Assembly: GCA_016841645.1 (NCBI GenBank)
Contig: JAENYS010000006.1
Coordinates: 62,001-126,000, forward strand
Length of the DNA stretch: 64,000 bases
DNA from: Desulfoscipio geothermicus
GTDB taxonomy: Bacteria > Bacillota > Desulfotomaculia > Desulfotomaculales > Desulfallaceae
Direction: 5' to 3'
Positions 37,524 to 50,800 of this stretch are shown here, piece by piece (within the stretch, counting starts at the first letter, position 1; each line of letters begins with the position of its first letter). The notes under the pieces were generated by a model, which saw nothing but the letters and a program-made list of their open reading frames with translations, had not been told where the DNA came from and ran no database searches. A program made the position numbers and the translations under genes.

Positions 37524-38030
37524 TTGGATGCCATTGTTCAGGTTTTAAACCTCAATAATACATTGGTGGCGCAAGTTTTTAACTTTATCATGTTACTTAT
37601 CTTCCTTCGCGTTGTTGTATATCCGCATATCGTTAGAATGCTGGAAGATCGGCAAAATTTTATTGCTAATAATGTGGCCGCCGCCGAAGAGGAAAGAAAA
37701 CAAGCGGAGGCACTTCGCCAGCAGTACTTGGATGAATTGCAAAAGGCCAAAAACGAGGCCCAAAGCATCATTCAGAAAGCCGGTAAGGCCGCCGAGGAAC
37801 AGGCCCATGAGATTATCGAGGCGGCCAAGGCGGAATCAAACCGTATTAAAGAATCCGCTTTGCAGGATATAAACAGGGAGAAGGAAAAGGCTGTCGCAGA
37901 ATTGCGCGAACAGGTGGCTACACTATCTATCCTGGTAGCAAGCAAAGTTGTTAACGAAAAAATTACTGAAGACGTGCAGCGCAGTATGATTGATGACTTT
38001 ATTAAAGAGGCAGGGGATCTGCCATGCTAA
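37524..38030 (+). CDS. atpF: ATP synthase F0 subunit b
   Basis: Subunit b of 168 residues: one N-terminal membrane helix (VFNFIMLLIFLRVVVYP) and a long charged coiled coil (about 40-150), the peripheral stalk. TTG 37524 is 8 nt after AAGGAGGG; the TTG at 37491 would put this site inside the gene. Overlaps atpH by 7 bp. Confidence 0.94.
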   Translation: MDAIVQVLNLNNTLVAQVFNFIMLLIFLRVVVYPHIVRMLEDRQNFIANNVAAAEEERKQAEALRQQYLDELQKAKNEAQSIIQKAGKAAEEQAHEIIEAAKAESNRIKESALQDINREKEKAVAELREQVATLSILVASKVVNEKITEDVQRSMIDDFIKEAGDLPC

Positions 38031-38566
38031 GAGGGGCTGTGGCCGGGCGCTATGCCGAGGCGCTTTATGAAATTGCGGTGCAGGGAAATCTTGTGGATCA
38101 GTTGGAGTCGGAATTATTAGCCGTTAACAACGTGCTCAATGAATCTGAGCCACTGAAAAAGGTAATTATTCATCCTCAGATTACTGCCAACGAGAAAAAA
38201 GAAGTGCTGGCTAATTTGTTTAAAGGCCATATTTCTGAAATCATGATGAATTTTCTTGGCTTTGTGTTGGACCGCCAGCGTGAACCGTTCCTGGCAGATA
38301 TTACTGAATACTTTACCGGATTGGCCAATAAAGCCCGCAACGTTAGCGATGTTCAGGTAACCTCGGCGGTTGAACTAACTGAAGAGGAAAAGGAAAACAT
38401 GGTAGCCGCCATGGCTAAAAACACGGGTAAAAAAGTTAAGCTCACTTATAACATTGATCAGGAGTTGCTTGGCGGAGTGGTTGTTCGCTTCGGTGATAAG
38501 GTCATCGATGGCAGCGTGCGCACCCGCTTGCAAACTTTGCGCGAGCACCTCAGACAAATAAGTTAA
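38024..38566 (+). CDS. atpH: ATP synthase F1 subunit delta
   Basis: Subunit delta of 180 residues, with GRYAEALYEIAVQ at the N-terminus and LLGGVVVRFGDKVIDGSVRTRLQTLREHL at the C-terminus, both standard. It links the b stalk to the top of the alpha/beta hexamer. Starts inside the atpF end. Confidence 0.96.
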   Translation: MLRGAVAGRYAEALYEIAVQGNLVDQLESELLAVNNVLNESEPLKKVIIHPQITANEKKEVLANLFKGHISEIMMNFLGFVLDRQREPFLADITEYFTGLANKARNVSDVQVTSAVELTEEEKENMVAAMAKNTGKKVKLTYNIDQELLGGVVVRFGDKVIDGSVRTRLQTLREHLRQIS

Positions 38567-38590
38567 TAGTGGATAGGGGTGAAACAGTAG

Positions 38591-40099
<1,509 letters not shown>

Positions 40100-40139
40100 A
40101 GTACCCGGCGAATGCTATAGCGAGGTGGTGAAACAGTAA

Positions 40140-40988
40140 ATGGCTAGTTTGCGCGACCTGAAACGTCGTATTAAAAGTATAAGCAGTACCCAGAAGATTA
40201 CCAAGGCCATGAAGGCGGTGGCTGCAGCTAAAATGCGGCGTGCCCAGGATAGTGTGCTGGCTGCCAGGCCCTTCGCACGGCGGGTGCGAGATGTTCTGGG
40301 CAGGGTTGGCTCTGCTTCCGTAGGCATGAAACATCCATTACTTGCCGTACGCGAGCCGCAAAAGGTAGCTTATATCATAGTAACCGCGGACCGCGGCCTG
40401 TGTGGAGGCTTTAACGCCAATGTTATCAAAATGGGTGTTCAGGAGACAAAAAAGAACCCAGACGCTGAACTTATTACTATCGGTCGTAAAGGCAGAGACT
40501 TCTACCGTCGTCGTCAATACAACATCGCTCAGCAATATATTGGCACCGAAAGAGCTGACATAAGTATGACTAATGAAGTTGCCAGGTTTGTCATAGACAA
40601 ATACACGGCCGAAGAATATGATGAAGTTTATTTGATTTACAGCCAGTTTGTAAACGTGCTGGTGCAAAAACCCGTGGTTCAGAAGATTCTGCCCGTTGAG
40701 CCCCCTGAAGAGGAAGCCGACGAAAAGAAAGTGGATTATATTTTTGAGCCTGATGCGGAAAATATCATGGACAGCTTACTGCCTATGTATATACAAAACG
40801 CATTGTTCCAGGCATTGCTGGAAACTAATGCCGGTTTCTATAGCGCCCAGATGACGGCTATGGATAATGCTACCAAGAACGCTTCAGACATGATTGACAG
40901 GCTAACGCTTTCTATGAACCTTGCCCGTCAGGCTGCCATTACCACGGAAATATCCGAGATTGTCGGCGGCGCTGCCGCTCTAGAGTAA
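40140..40988 (+). CDS. atpG: ATP synthase F1 subunit gamma
   Basis: Subunit gamma of 282 residues, with both coiled-coil ends conserved (MASLRDLKRRIKSISSTQKITKAMKAVAAAK; ARQAAITTEISEIVGGAAAL). It is the rotating shaft. AGCGAGGTGGTGAAACAGTAA precedes the ATG. Followed by an unusual 197-bp spacer before atpD. Confidence 0.97.
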   Translation: MASLRDLKRRIKSISSTQKITKAMKAVAAAKMRRAQDSVLAARPFARRVRDVLGRVGSASVGMKHPLLAVREPQKVAYIIVTADRGLCGGFNANVIKMGVQETKKNPDAELITIGRKGRDFYRRRQYNIAQQYIGTERADISMTNEVARFVIDKYTAEEYDEVYLIYSQFVNVLVQKPVVQKILPVEPPEEEADEKKVDYIFEPDAENIMDSLLPMYIQNALFQALLETNAGFYSAQMTAMDNATKNASDMIDRLTLSMNLARQAAITTEISEIVGGAAALE

Positions 40989-42610
<1,622 letters not shown>

Positions 42611-42612
42611 GC

Positions 42613-43020
42613 ATGGCAGAGGAAAAACTGCAGCGGTTGGAAGTTGTTACGCCTCATGAAAGGGTATACAGCCAGGACATTAGGTTTGTGGTGCTGCCCG
42701 GTACTGAAGGTGAACTGGGCATTTTACCCGAACATGCCCCGCTAGTCAGTGCACTTAAAACCGGCCTGGTTCGTGTACAGCACGAAGGGAATACTTTGAA
42801 GATAGCCGTCAGCGGCGGCTTTGCTGAAGTACGCAACAGCAAGGTGACCGTTCTGGCAAATGCCGCCGAGCGCGAGGACCAAATTGACGTTGAACGCGCC
42901 AAGGCTGCCAAAGAACGTGCAGAACAGCGTCTGATCGCCCAAAGCCCGGATATTGATATGGACAGGGCTGAGGCTGCGCTAAAAAGAGCACTTAACCGGC
43001 TTAAAGCCACGGGTTATTAA
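42613..43020 (+). CDS. atpC: ATP synthase F1 subunit epsilon
   Basis: The product is 135 residues: an N-terminal beta sandwich (VVTPHERVYSQDIRFVVLPGTEGELGILPEHAPLVSAL) and a C-terminal helical hairpin (about 90-135) that can inhibit hydrolysis. It lies 2 bp after atpD and ends the operon. Confidence 0.96.
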   Translation: MAEEKLQRLEVVTPHERVYSQDIRFVVLPGTEGELGILPEHAPLVSALKTGLVRVQHEGNTLKIAVSGGFAEVRNSKVTVLANAAEREDQIDVERAKAAKERAEQRLIAQSPDIDMDRAEAALKRALNRLKATGY

Positions 43021-43052
43021 GGGGTCAGACTTAAACTTTTAAAACCATATTT

Positions 43053-43101
43053 AAAAGCGTTTGGGAATCAGGCAGATGCCGAATTCCCAAACGCTTTTTT
43101 T
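43053..43101 (+). terminator. atp operon terminator
   Basis: AAAAGCGTTTGGGAAT (43053-43068) pairs with ATTCCCAAACGCTTTT (43083-43098), 16 bp, followed by further T. Strong intrinsic terminator. Confidence 0.92.
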
Positions 43102-43112
43102 GCACCGTTATA

Positions 43113-43137
43113 GGGGGTCAGACCTTGACATTTGACA
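43113..43137 (+). repeat. 25-bp repeat, copy 1 (upstream of murA)
   Basis: An exact 25-bp sequence starting GGGGGTCAGACC and ending TTTGACA, identical to 44488-44512. It is followed by GGGGAGCAAGAGAACC and GTCCCCCTGCTCCCCCC, which resemble REP-type sequences linked to IS200-like (RAYT) transposases in clostridia. A shorter relative (GGGGTCAGACTTAAAC) starts at 43021 behind atpC. Confidence 0.75.
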
Positions 43138-43244
43138 TGGGGAGCAAGAGAACCGTCCCCCTGCTCCCCCCAAAAATTTCGGTATGTGACATGCATAAAA
43201 TGGTAACAATAGGTATCAGAATTCTATTATGCTGGAGGGATAAG

Positions 43245-44510
43245 GTGGGAAAGCTGTATATTAGGGGTGGTAGACCACTGTCCGGTACAGTACGAATAAG
43301 TGGTTCTAAAAATGCAGTGCTGCCTATAATTGCAGCCTGCCTGCTGCCTACTTCACCGTGTACATTGCATGATATACCCGATCTGGCCGATGTGCATACT
43401 ATATGCCTTGTGCTGCAGCATCTTGGCGCACAAATAAAAAGAAACGGCACAACACTGGAAATTGTTCCGCCAATAAAACCTAACACCGAGGCTCCTTACG
43501 AATTTGTACGACAAATGCGAGCATCATTTTTAGTAATGGGCCCGTTGTTGGCTCGTTCCGGACTAGCTGCCATATCGTTGCCGGGTGGCTGTGCTATAGG
43601 AAGCAGACCCGTTGACCTGCATTTAAAGGGTTTTAATATGCTGGGCGCTCATATTGAACACGGCTACGGAAGTATTCGTGCCGAAATCGGTATAGGAGGT
43701 TTACAAGGCAAACACATCTATCTTGATTTTCCCAGCGTGGGAGCCACAGAAAATATTATCATGGCTGCTGTGCTTGCCAAAGGACAAACTGTTATCGAAA
43801 ATGCCGCTGAAGAACCGGAAATTGTAGATTTGGCCAATTTCTTAGATGCGATGGGGGCTAATATTAAAGGTGCCGGTACCAAGGAAGTTAAAATAACGGG
43901 CGTGAGGGAACTACATGGTGTTACGCACACTGTAATACCTGACCGTATCGAAGCCGGGACTTACTTGATAGCCGGAGCAATCACCGGCGGTAACATCCTA
44001 ATAAAAAACGTAATTGCCGACCACGTAAAACCTGTGCTGGCCAAACTGTTTGAAATGGGTATAGCCGTGTACGAAGAGTACGAAGGATTGCGAGTTATTG
44101 GCCGGAAGCACTACAATGCGGTAGATGTTAAGACAATGCCCTATCCAGGTTTTCCTACCGACATGCAACCCCAGATAATGGCACTGATGACTTGTGCCAA
44201 GGGGACTAGTATCATCACCGAAACGGTTTTTGAAAACCGGTTTATGCATATTAGTGAGTTAAAAAGGATGGGTGCTCTTATCAAAACAGTAGGCCGCAAT
44301 GCAGTCATTCAAGGACCGGTCACATTAAGCGGAGCCCCAGTCAAGGCCACCGACTTGCGTGCTGGAGCAGCCTTGGTGCTTGCAGGTTTATGTTCTAAAG
44401 GGATCACCGAAGTGAGCAATGTTCATCACATCGAGCGAGGCTACGAACATTTTTTGGAGAAACTGCAAAACTTGGGTGCCGATATATGGGGGTCAGACCT
44501 TGACATTTGA
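43245..44510 (+). CDS. murA: UDP-N-acetylglucosamine 1-carboxyvinyltransferase
   Basis: MurA of 421 residues: [13 protein letters not shown] and the fosfomycin-target Cys in [15 protein letters not shown] (about residue 115), then [12 protein letters not shown] and HIERGYEH. It transfers enolpyruvate to UDP-GlcNAc in the first peptidoglycan step. GTG 43245 follows GGAGGGATAAG and gives the family start [13 protein letters not shown]; the open frame further upstream lies in repeat sequence. The last residues (GSDLDI and the TGA) are encoded by repeat copy 2, so a repeat insertion replaced the native end. Confidence 0.94.
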   Translation: MGKLYIRGGRPLSGTVRISGSKNAVLPIIAACLLPTSPCTLHDIPDLADVHTICLVLQHLGAQIKRNGTTLEIVPPIKPNTEAPYEFVRQMRASFLVMGPLLARSGLAAISLPGGCAIGSRPVDLHLKGFNMLGAHIEHGYGSIRAEIGIGGLQGKHIYLDFPSVGATENIIMAAVLAKGQTVIENAAEEPEIVDLANFLDAMGANIKGAGTKEVKITGVRELHGVTHTVIPDRIEAGTYLIAGAITGGNILIKNVIADHVKPVLAKLFEMGIAVYEEYEGLRVIGRKHYNAVDVKTMPYPGFPTDMQPQIMALMTCAKGTSIITETVFENRFMHISELKRMGALIKTVGRNAVIQGPVTLSGAPVKATDLRAGAALVLAGLCSKGITEVSNVHHIERGYEHFLEKLQNLGADIWGSDLDI

Positions 44511-44512
44511 CA
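44488..44512 (+). repeat. 25-bp repeat, copy 2 (supplies the murA stop codon)
   Basis: Identical to 43113-43137 in the same orientation, 1375 bp apart. Its TGA at 44508-44510 ends the murA reading frame. Confidence 0.8.
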
Positions 44513-44575
44513 CGACCTTTCGAAACATCTCCAAGCTTCCCCATACGTTTTGTTTAAGCCTAACCGGATTAGGTA

Positions 44576-44602
44576 ATAATTACCTATAGTGAATCATATA
44601 CT
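44576..44602 (+). promoter_or_regulatory. Putative sigma-E promoter of spoIID
   Basis: ATA (44576-44578), 16 bp, CATATACT (44595-44602), close to the mother-cell sigma-E pattern ATA-N16-CATACAnT, 86 bp before spoIID. Confidence 0.4.
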
Positions 44603-44687
44603 TCTCCTATAAAGAAAAATTCCCATTACAAAGTTATGAATAATCAATGGAATTTAATGCCTTTTACTTCCTTAAAGGGTGATAGTA

Positions 44688-45650
44688 ATGCGTAAAATAT
44701 TTATTATTACATTAATAATGGTACTGGTGTTAGCGTTTGGACTGCCTTGGATGGTGCAGCAACTGATGGAACCACGGGTGCAGGAAGAAGGAACCATTGT
44801 AAGGTTATACAGGCATGAAACGGGCACGGTGGAAATTATCTCGCTTGAGGATTACGTTACGGGCGTTGTGGCTGCCGAAATGCCTGCGTTATTTCCTGAA
44901 GAAGCCTTAAAAGCCCAGGCCGTGGCTGCTCGGACTTACATTGTTAAGCGCATGGTAGCGGGTGGGGTAATGAACAACTATCATAAGGGTGCCGATACCT
45001 GCGACGATCCCAGCCACGCACAGGGGTATTTAACCAGGGAAAACATGAAAGAACGTTGGGGAACCTTGAAGTATTACCAGTATTATTACAAAATCCGAAT
45101 GGCTGTAGACAATACGGCAGGGGAAATCATTACCTATCAAGGCCAGCCCATAGACCCTGTGTTTCATGCTGCTTGTGGTGGTCATACTGAGAACGCCGAG
45201 GACGTGTGGAAGTTTTCGATGCCTTATCTGCGCGGTGTGGCCTGCCCTTATGAAGCCGACCCCGAACCGGTTCGCCAGGTAGCCATTTCGCGGGAACGGG
45301 TGGCTAAAGCACTAAATGTAGATCTGGATTCAGTTGCAGCTTCCACTAATCAAAATCAACTTATTCAAGTAGTTGAAAGTTCGGCTACCGGTAGACCAAA
45401 AACACTATTGATTAATGACCGGATCTTATCGGCTTCGGAAATACGTCAAAAATTAGGACTGCGTTCTACAAATTTTACCTGTCAGTATGAGGATGATGAA
45501 ATTGTTTTTGAGACGGTTGGTTACGGACATGGTGTAGGTATGTGCCAATACGGAGCCTGTGGACTGGCAAAACACGGCTACGATTATAAAAAAATAATTA
45601 ATCATTATTATACAGGTGTTCAGATTAATAATATCGACGATTATAGCTAA
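44688..45650 (+). CDS. spoIID: Stage II sporulation protein D
   Basis: SpoIID of 320 residues, with an N-terminal membrane anchor (about 5-25) and the lytic transglycosylase domain outside: LEDYVTGVVAAEMPALFPEEALKAQAVAARTY with catalytic Glu in AAEMP, the cysteine motif AACGGHTENAEDVW, and GYGHGVGMCQYGA. It degrades septal peptidoglycan during forespore engulfment with SpoIIP and SpoIIM. ATG 44688 is 7 nt after AAAGGG. Confidence 0.95.
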   Translation: MRKIFIITLIMVLVLAFGLPWMVQQLMEPRVQEEGTIVRLYRHETGTVEIISLEDYVTGVVAAEMPALFPEEALKAQAVAARTYIVKRMVAGGVMNNYHKGADTCDDPSHAQGYLTRENMKERWGTLKYYQYYYKIRMAVDNTAGEIITYQGQPIDPVFHAACGGHTENAEDVWKFSMPYLRGVACPYEADPEPVRQVAISRERVAKALNVDLDSVAASTNQNQLIQVVESSATGRPKTLLINDRILSASEIRQKLGLRSTNFTCQYEDDEIVFETVGYGHGVGMCQYGACGLAKHGYDYKKIINHYYTGVQINNIDDYS

Positions 45651-45739
45651 CTCAAGCCACTTAAATGCATTAAAAACCTAAGTGGGGTCATAATAAATTT
45701 ATTGATAGGTAACGATAAAGGCATGAAGGGAGTTATATT

Positions 45740-45850
45740 ATGTGGCCCTTTGACAAAAGATTACGTGACCAAAACGCTCTGGAAAAGCATAGCCGATGGT
45801 TAAGACGTTGGTTTTTAAAAATACCGGTAGCATGTTTCATTCAATTCTAA
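45740..45850 (+). CDS. Small ORF (36 codons) between spoIID and spoIIID
   Basis: ATG 45740 follows GAAGGGAGTTATATT, with AAGGGAG 8 nt upstream, and ends at TAA 45848. The peptide begins MWPFDKRLRDQNALEKHSR and is basic, with Trp at 2, 20 and 24 and a hydrophobic end (IPVACFIQF). A terminator hairpin follows directly (45862-45900). It is unassigned, but the ribosome site, position in the sporulation cluster and terminator support translation. Confidence 0.5.
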   Translation: MWPFDKRLRDQNALEKHSRWLRRWFLKIPVACFIQF

Positions 45851-45861
45851 GTAAATTCACA

Positions 45862-45912
45862 GGGGCGGATTAGCTAACAAGCATGTTGCTAAACCGCCCT
45901 TAATTGTTTGGA
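45862..45912 (+). terminator. Terminator before spoIIID
   Basis: GGGCGG-A-TTAGC (45863-45874) pairs with GCTAA-A-CCGCCC (45888-45899), followed by TTAATTGTTT. Confidence 0.65.
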
Positions 45913-45983
45913 GCAAAAACACAATAAACACAATATTACAAATATTGGTTGGTTTCAATTAAAAGTGTATTCATCTGTAAGAG

Positions 45984-46010
45984 CATTTATAATTACCACC
46001 TGCATATAAT
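45984..46010 (+). promoter_or_regulatory. Putative sigma-E promoter of spoIIID
   Basis: CATATAAT (46003-46010), one mismatch to CATACAAT, with a weak -35 CATTTA at 45984-45989. It lies 28 bp before the gene. Confidence 0.35.
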
Positions 46011-46037
46011 GTACTAAATGCCCGGGGAGGTAAGGCT

Positions 46038-46298
46038 ATGCAGGAATACATCCAAAAGCGAGTGCTTGAGCTTTGCACCTATATATTGGAAACACAGGCC
46101 ACTGTGCGCCAGGCGGCACAAGTTTTCGGCGTTAGCAAAAGTACCGTACATAAAGATATGACAGAAAGACTACCATCATTAAATAAAGGACTTGCTCAAG
46201 AAGTAAAAAAAGTGCTGGACTTTAATAAGTCGGAAAGACACCTGCGAGGTGGAGAAGCCACACGAAAAAAATATCGAAGAGAGGAAGAGCAAAATTAG
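46038..46298 (+). CDS. spoIIID: Sporulation transcriptional regulator SpoIIID
   Basis: SpoIIID of 86 residues, with a helix-turn-helix in TVRQAAQVFGVSKSTVHKDM (about 24-43) and a basic tail (RHLRGGEATRKKYRR) that adds DNA contacts. It is the mother-cell switch factor between sigma-E and sigma-K. CGGGGAGGTAAGGCT precedes the ATG. Followed by mbl as in B. subtilis. Confidence 0.97.
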   Translation: MQEYIQKRVLELCTYILETQATVRQAAQVFGVSKSTVHKDMTERLPSLNKGLAQEVKKVLDFNKSERHLRGGEATRKKYRREEEQN

Positions 46299-46440
46299 CA
46301 TAACCTGGAGGAATTTGTCCCACTAAGTAGAAATATAACTAACGGGTAAATGTTTGTATTTTTCACTGCGGTCAAATTAGATGCAATGAATTATGGCAGA
46401 TAAGAACGTTGCTTAACAATCTGAAAGGGGACAAATCCAG

Positions 46441-47484
46441 ATGCTCCATATGGGTGCCGATATTGGTATCGATTTAGGCACGGCCAATGTAATTGTATAT
46501 GTAAAAGGCAAAGGCATTGTCCTAAAAGAACCATCGGTGGTTGCCATAGATAATTCTTCAGGCAAAGTAATTGCGGTGGGTGCCAAAGCAAGGCGCATGC
46601 TGGGTCGAACCCCGGGCAACATAGTAGCCCTTCGTCCGCTGCGCGGCGGTGTTATTGCTAATTATGATGTAACCGAAAAAATGCTTCGTTACTTTATTGG
46701 AAAGGCTAACGGTAATAAAGTTATATTTAAGCCTCGCGTTATGGTATGCGTACCTTCCGGTATAACCGGAGTAGAGGAGCGGGCCGTGAGACAAGCCACT
46801 ATCCAGGCTGGTGCCAGGCTGTCCCATGTAATTGAGGAACCATTGGCCGCTGCGTTGGGAGCCGGTCTGGATATAGCGCAGCCAGGCGGTACAATGGTGG
46901 TGGATATAGGTGGCGGCACCACTGATATAGCCGTGCTTTCCCTGGGTGGTATTGTGATAAGCCGTTCAATTAGAGTTGGCGGGGATAAGTTTGATGAAGC
47001 CATTGTTAAATATATCCGACAGGAGTTCAATTTAGCCATCGGTGAGCGAACTGGGGAAGATATTAAGATGGAAATTGCCAACGCCTGCCTTGATATAGCA
47101 CCGGTGCTTGATACGCAGGTGAAAGGGCGGAATTTGATGAACGGCCTCCCAAAGGAAATAACCATTACCGGACATCAAATTTATAATGCCATTAGTGAAA
47201 ACTTGTCGTTAGTGGTAAATACTGTAAAAGAAGTGTTGGAGGAAACCCCTCCGGAGTTAGCTGCAGATATAATGGACAAGGGTATCGTGCTCACAGGTGG
47301 CGGGGCACTCCTGCAGAACATTGATATTCTAATTGCCCGTGAAACCGGGTTGAACGTAATTATAGCTGAAGACCCACTTTCCTGTGTAGCAATAGGCACG
47401 GGTAGGGCACTGACCATGCTAAATGTGCTCAATTCTCAACAAAATAGACGATTGAAAACCAGGTATGTAAAGCACATTATGTAA
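46441..47484 (+). CDS. mbl: MreB/Mbl-type actin homologue
   Basis: A 347-residue actin-fold ATPase with [17 protein letters not shown] (phosphate 1), [17 protein letters not shown] (phosphate 2) and [12 protein letters not shown] (adenosine). It guides lateral wall synthesis under the membrane. The place behind spoIIID matches B. subtilis mbl, hence the symbol, although sequence alone would allow mreB. GAAAGGGGACAAATCCAG precedes ATG 46441; ATG 46450 is an alternative. Confidence 0.92.
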   Translation: MLHMGADIGIDLGTANVIVYVKGKGIVLKEPSVVAIDNSSGKVIAVGAKARRMLGRTPGNIVALRPLRGGVIANYDVTEKMLRYFIGKANGNKVIFKPRVMVCVPSGITGVEERAVRQATIQAGARLSHVIEEPLAAALGAGLDIAQPGGTMVVDIGGGTTDIAVLSLGGIVISRSIRVGGDKFDEAIVKYIRQEFNLAIGERTGEDIKMEIANACLDIAPVLDTQVKGRNLMNGLPKEITITGHQIYNAISENLSLVVNTVKEVLEETPPELAADIMDKGIVLTGGGALLQNIDILIARETGLNVIIAEDPLSCVAIGTGRALTMLNVLNSQQNRRLKTRYVKHIM

Positions 47485-47524
47485 TTAAATGTAAATATAT
47501 AAACATATAAAAAACATATTAAAG

Positions 47525-47568
47525 AAACAGGTTTATTTTACAAAAATAAAAATAGCCTGTTTTTTTAA
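47525..47568 (+). terminator. Terminator after mbl
   Basis: AAACAGG (47525-47531) pairs with CCTGTTT (47556-47562), AT-rich inner stem, then TTTTAA. Confidence 0.75.
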
Positions 47569-47837
47569 TTGAACAAATTTGGTCTAAAATGTGGAACAAA
47601 ATTTTTTTGTATTAGTCTATATAGACGAAAAAATATTACAATACAACCGGTACCATTAATGCTTAACTTTGCTAATTATTTATGACTTAAACTAATAGGA
47701 AATTATATGATTATTGTCGAATATGCTGTAAGGTAAACTAATTAATGGACAAACGGCCACAAAATACTCCTTAATATGATAATTTAATTCTTTGCTAGTG
47801 TAATATGAAGAAATTTTATTTATTTAAGAAAGGGGAT
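47569..47837 (+). promoter_or_regulatory. AT-rich upstream region of the SLH subtilase
   Basis: Contains GGAAC (47593-47597) 17 bp before GTCTA (47615-47619), a weaker version of the ECF motif found near 54 kb. The palindrome TCTATATAGA follows at 47616-47625. A perfect Spo0A box TGTCGAA is at 47715-47721. No gene is seen. Confidence 0.35.
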
Positions 47838-50800
47838 ATGCGTATTAAAAAGCGTTGGTTATTAATGTTGGCGCTTTTTGTTATAGCACTGAGTATTTGG
47901 GCCTGGCAGGAGGCAGATAGCCTGAACAGAAATGGGAGCGATACTGACAAGACTGATAACCGGAACAATAACGAAGCCGGGGAAAGGGATAAAAACCTGG
48001 CGATGTTTGCCTTGGAACTGAATAGATCCCTGACAGGTGCGGAGGAAGCCGAACTAAAAGACCGTGTTGACTGGCTGGGGTGGCTTGATGGGAAAACCCT
48101 GCTGATACGGGCTGGGGCGGATCAATCATATGCATTGCAGAATCTGCCGTATATTAAAAATATTGCCGCTTACTTGCCTGAACATAAGATACCGGCCGAT
48201 CTTAGGAATACTCCGGATAATTTTGTGGGTGAAAATGGTAAGGACACCTCAACCCCAAACACTGCCCCGGTGGTGCTAACCGTAACCCTTGCGGAACCCG
48301 GTGATAAAGCTAATGTGAAAAACCTCGTAGAGAGCTTGGATGGCCGGGTGCTGGATGGTGCTGATGGAAGGGGGCGTTTCCTGCGGGTAGAACTGCCGGT
48401 CTTCGCGGTTGATGAGCTAGCTGCATCGCCCGGGGTGATGTATATAGAAAAATATAACCCGCCCGAATTATTAAATGACCGGGTCAGGGATATAGTGGTG
48501 GCAAGGCCGCTGGCCATTTCCAAATTTATTACCGCCGACGGGCTTACCGGAAAAGGGCAGACCATTGGCTTAGCCGACAGCGGGTTGGATACCGGCTCTA
48601 TGGGTAACCTTCATCCTGACCTGGAAAGCGTTCCAGGCAAAAAACCCCGGGTAATTATGCTTAAATCTTGGGCCGGGGTAGAGACCCCCGCCGACGTAAG
48701 CGGTCATGGCACACATATGGCCGGTACTTTGGTGGGAAGCGGCAAGGCGTCCGAGGGCAAGTATACAGGTGTGGCTTCCGGGGCCAGCCTTTACTTTCAG
48801 GGCATTGTGGACAAGAATCAAAACCCAGCGCCACCCCTGGATCTTAAAGAGCTTTTTGAACCGGCCTACCAAGCCGGTGTGCGTGTTCATGTGAATGGCT
48901 GGGGTAAAAAGCAGAATAGCTATGTCAGCAGTACAGTTCAGGTTGATGAATTTGTGCGCAGTCACCCTGATTTTCTGGCGATATTCGGAGCGGGCAACTC
49001 CGGTGCTCAGGAAGGTAGCATTACCGCCCAGGCCAACAGCAAAAATGCCCTGGTGGTGGGCGCATCCATCAGCCCACGGCCCGCCTTTGAAAACGAAATT
49101 CGGAGTAGCGGGGAAGTGGCCTCCTTTTCCAGCCGGGGCCCCACCGGCGACGGGCGCATTAAACCCGAGATGGTCGCTCCCGGAACATCGGTAATCTCTA
49201 CGGCATCCCGGCTGATCAAGGGGAACCTCGCAGGCAGGCCCGATTACACTATTATGCAGGGCACCAGCATGGCCACGGCAGTGACTGGAGGCGCTGCTGC
49301 GCTTTTGCGTCAGTACTTTGAGGAATATACCAGTTACTCAGACCCGTCGGCTGCCCTGATGAAAGCCACCCTGATAAACGGTGCCAGGCGGCTGGAGCAA
49401 GAACCGGCGGCAGCCGGATTTGGCCTGTTGGATATTGGCGGTACCATCATGGCTTTACAAAACGACCTGTACGAAGTGATTGATGATAATGCAGGTTTGG
49501 CCGGGGGCGCTAATGTATCCTATGAGAAGAAAGTTACCCATTCGGGGGCACCATTAAAGGTCACCTTGGCTTGGACCGATCCGGCGGCATCACCGGGCGC
49601 GAGGTCGGCGCTGGTTAATAACCTGGATTTGGAAGTAACCGGTCCGGACGGTGTAAAATATTACGGCAACGATTTCGATTATAAAGGTGTACGAGATATT
49701 CGCAATAACGTGGAACAAGTATACATACCCGCTCCCGCTCCCGGTACGTATATAGTAGTAGTTCGCGGCAGCTCCGTTCAACAGGATGCTTCTCCGGCTA
49801 AAGGGGTAAACCAGGACTATGCGTTGGTGTACGGTCAGCCGCTGGCCAGAGAAACTGTCTCGGACAGCAACCGGGGTGAGGTAAATCTAGCCGGCAAAGG
49901 ACAACTGGTTCTGCCGGAGGATACCATTGCGGCTGTTGATAACCGCCTGCTATTTGATAGCGAAAAACTCCCGGCAGGTGCCGAGCTTTACCTGGTGGGA
50001 CCGCCCGATAATCTAGAGCCGGCATATGCAGTGGGCCGTACCTTTCAGGTCAGCGGTATCAAGGCACTAGTTGAAGACGGCCGGACAATTCTAGTGCGCA
50101 TTAACGAAGAATACCGCGAAGGTGGTTACGCCATTGATGCCTGCGCACGGGATGCTCTGACCATCGGTGGTTATGTGGTGCAAGAAGGACAGGTTATTTC
50201 ACCCGGGGTTAGCGTAACGGCCGGGATCAATCCATATACGCAGACGATCTGGCATGCCGACATTACCGGTCGGGAAATTACGGGCGTACTTACCGGAGTT
50301 GACCGACAAAACCGTTGCATAAAACTGCTGGATAATCAGGAGGTTTATACCCTGGCGAAAGAAGCGGTGATTTCTTTTGCGGATATCGTTGTGGATGGAG
50401 ATTCCGCCGACCTGCCCTTTGGGGCTTCCACCAGCGCAGAGCTGGAAAATTTGGCTCCGGGTATGCCGGTGCAAATTACTCTTGGTTCCGATGGTCAGAT
50501 ATATCATCTTGTGGTAAATCGGCATGTAGCAGTGGGCCGGGTGGTATCTGTGCAGCCCGCTTCCGGAAATGTCACCCTTTCTTCCGGCGGCAGCTATCAT
50601 GTTATGCAGGGTATTAACTTGGACAGAGACCGGATAAGTACAGGGCTGAAGGATATAAAAGAAGGGGAGCTGGTCATACTGGATCTGGTTCCCAACACCA
50701 CCGAGGTATTAAACCTATCTGCTTATTCTGATGTAATCTATGGCCGGGTTATATATGCCGAAAAGGACACACTTTACCTGATGGACAATGCCAGAGGTTT

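Noticed and set aside
43125-43244. N-terminal extension of MurA
   Set aside because: The open frame is repeat-derived sequence without a ribosome site; GTG 43245 has one and gives the family N-terminus.
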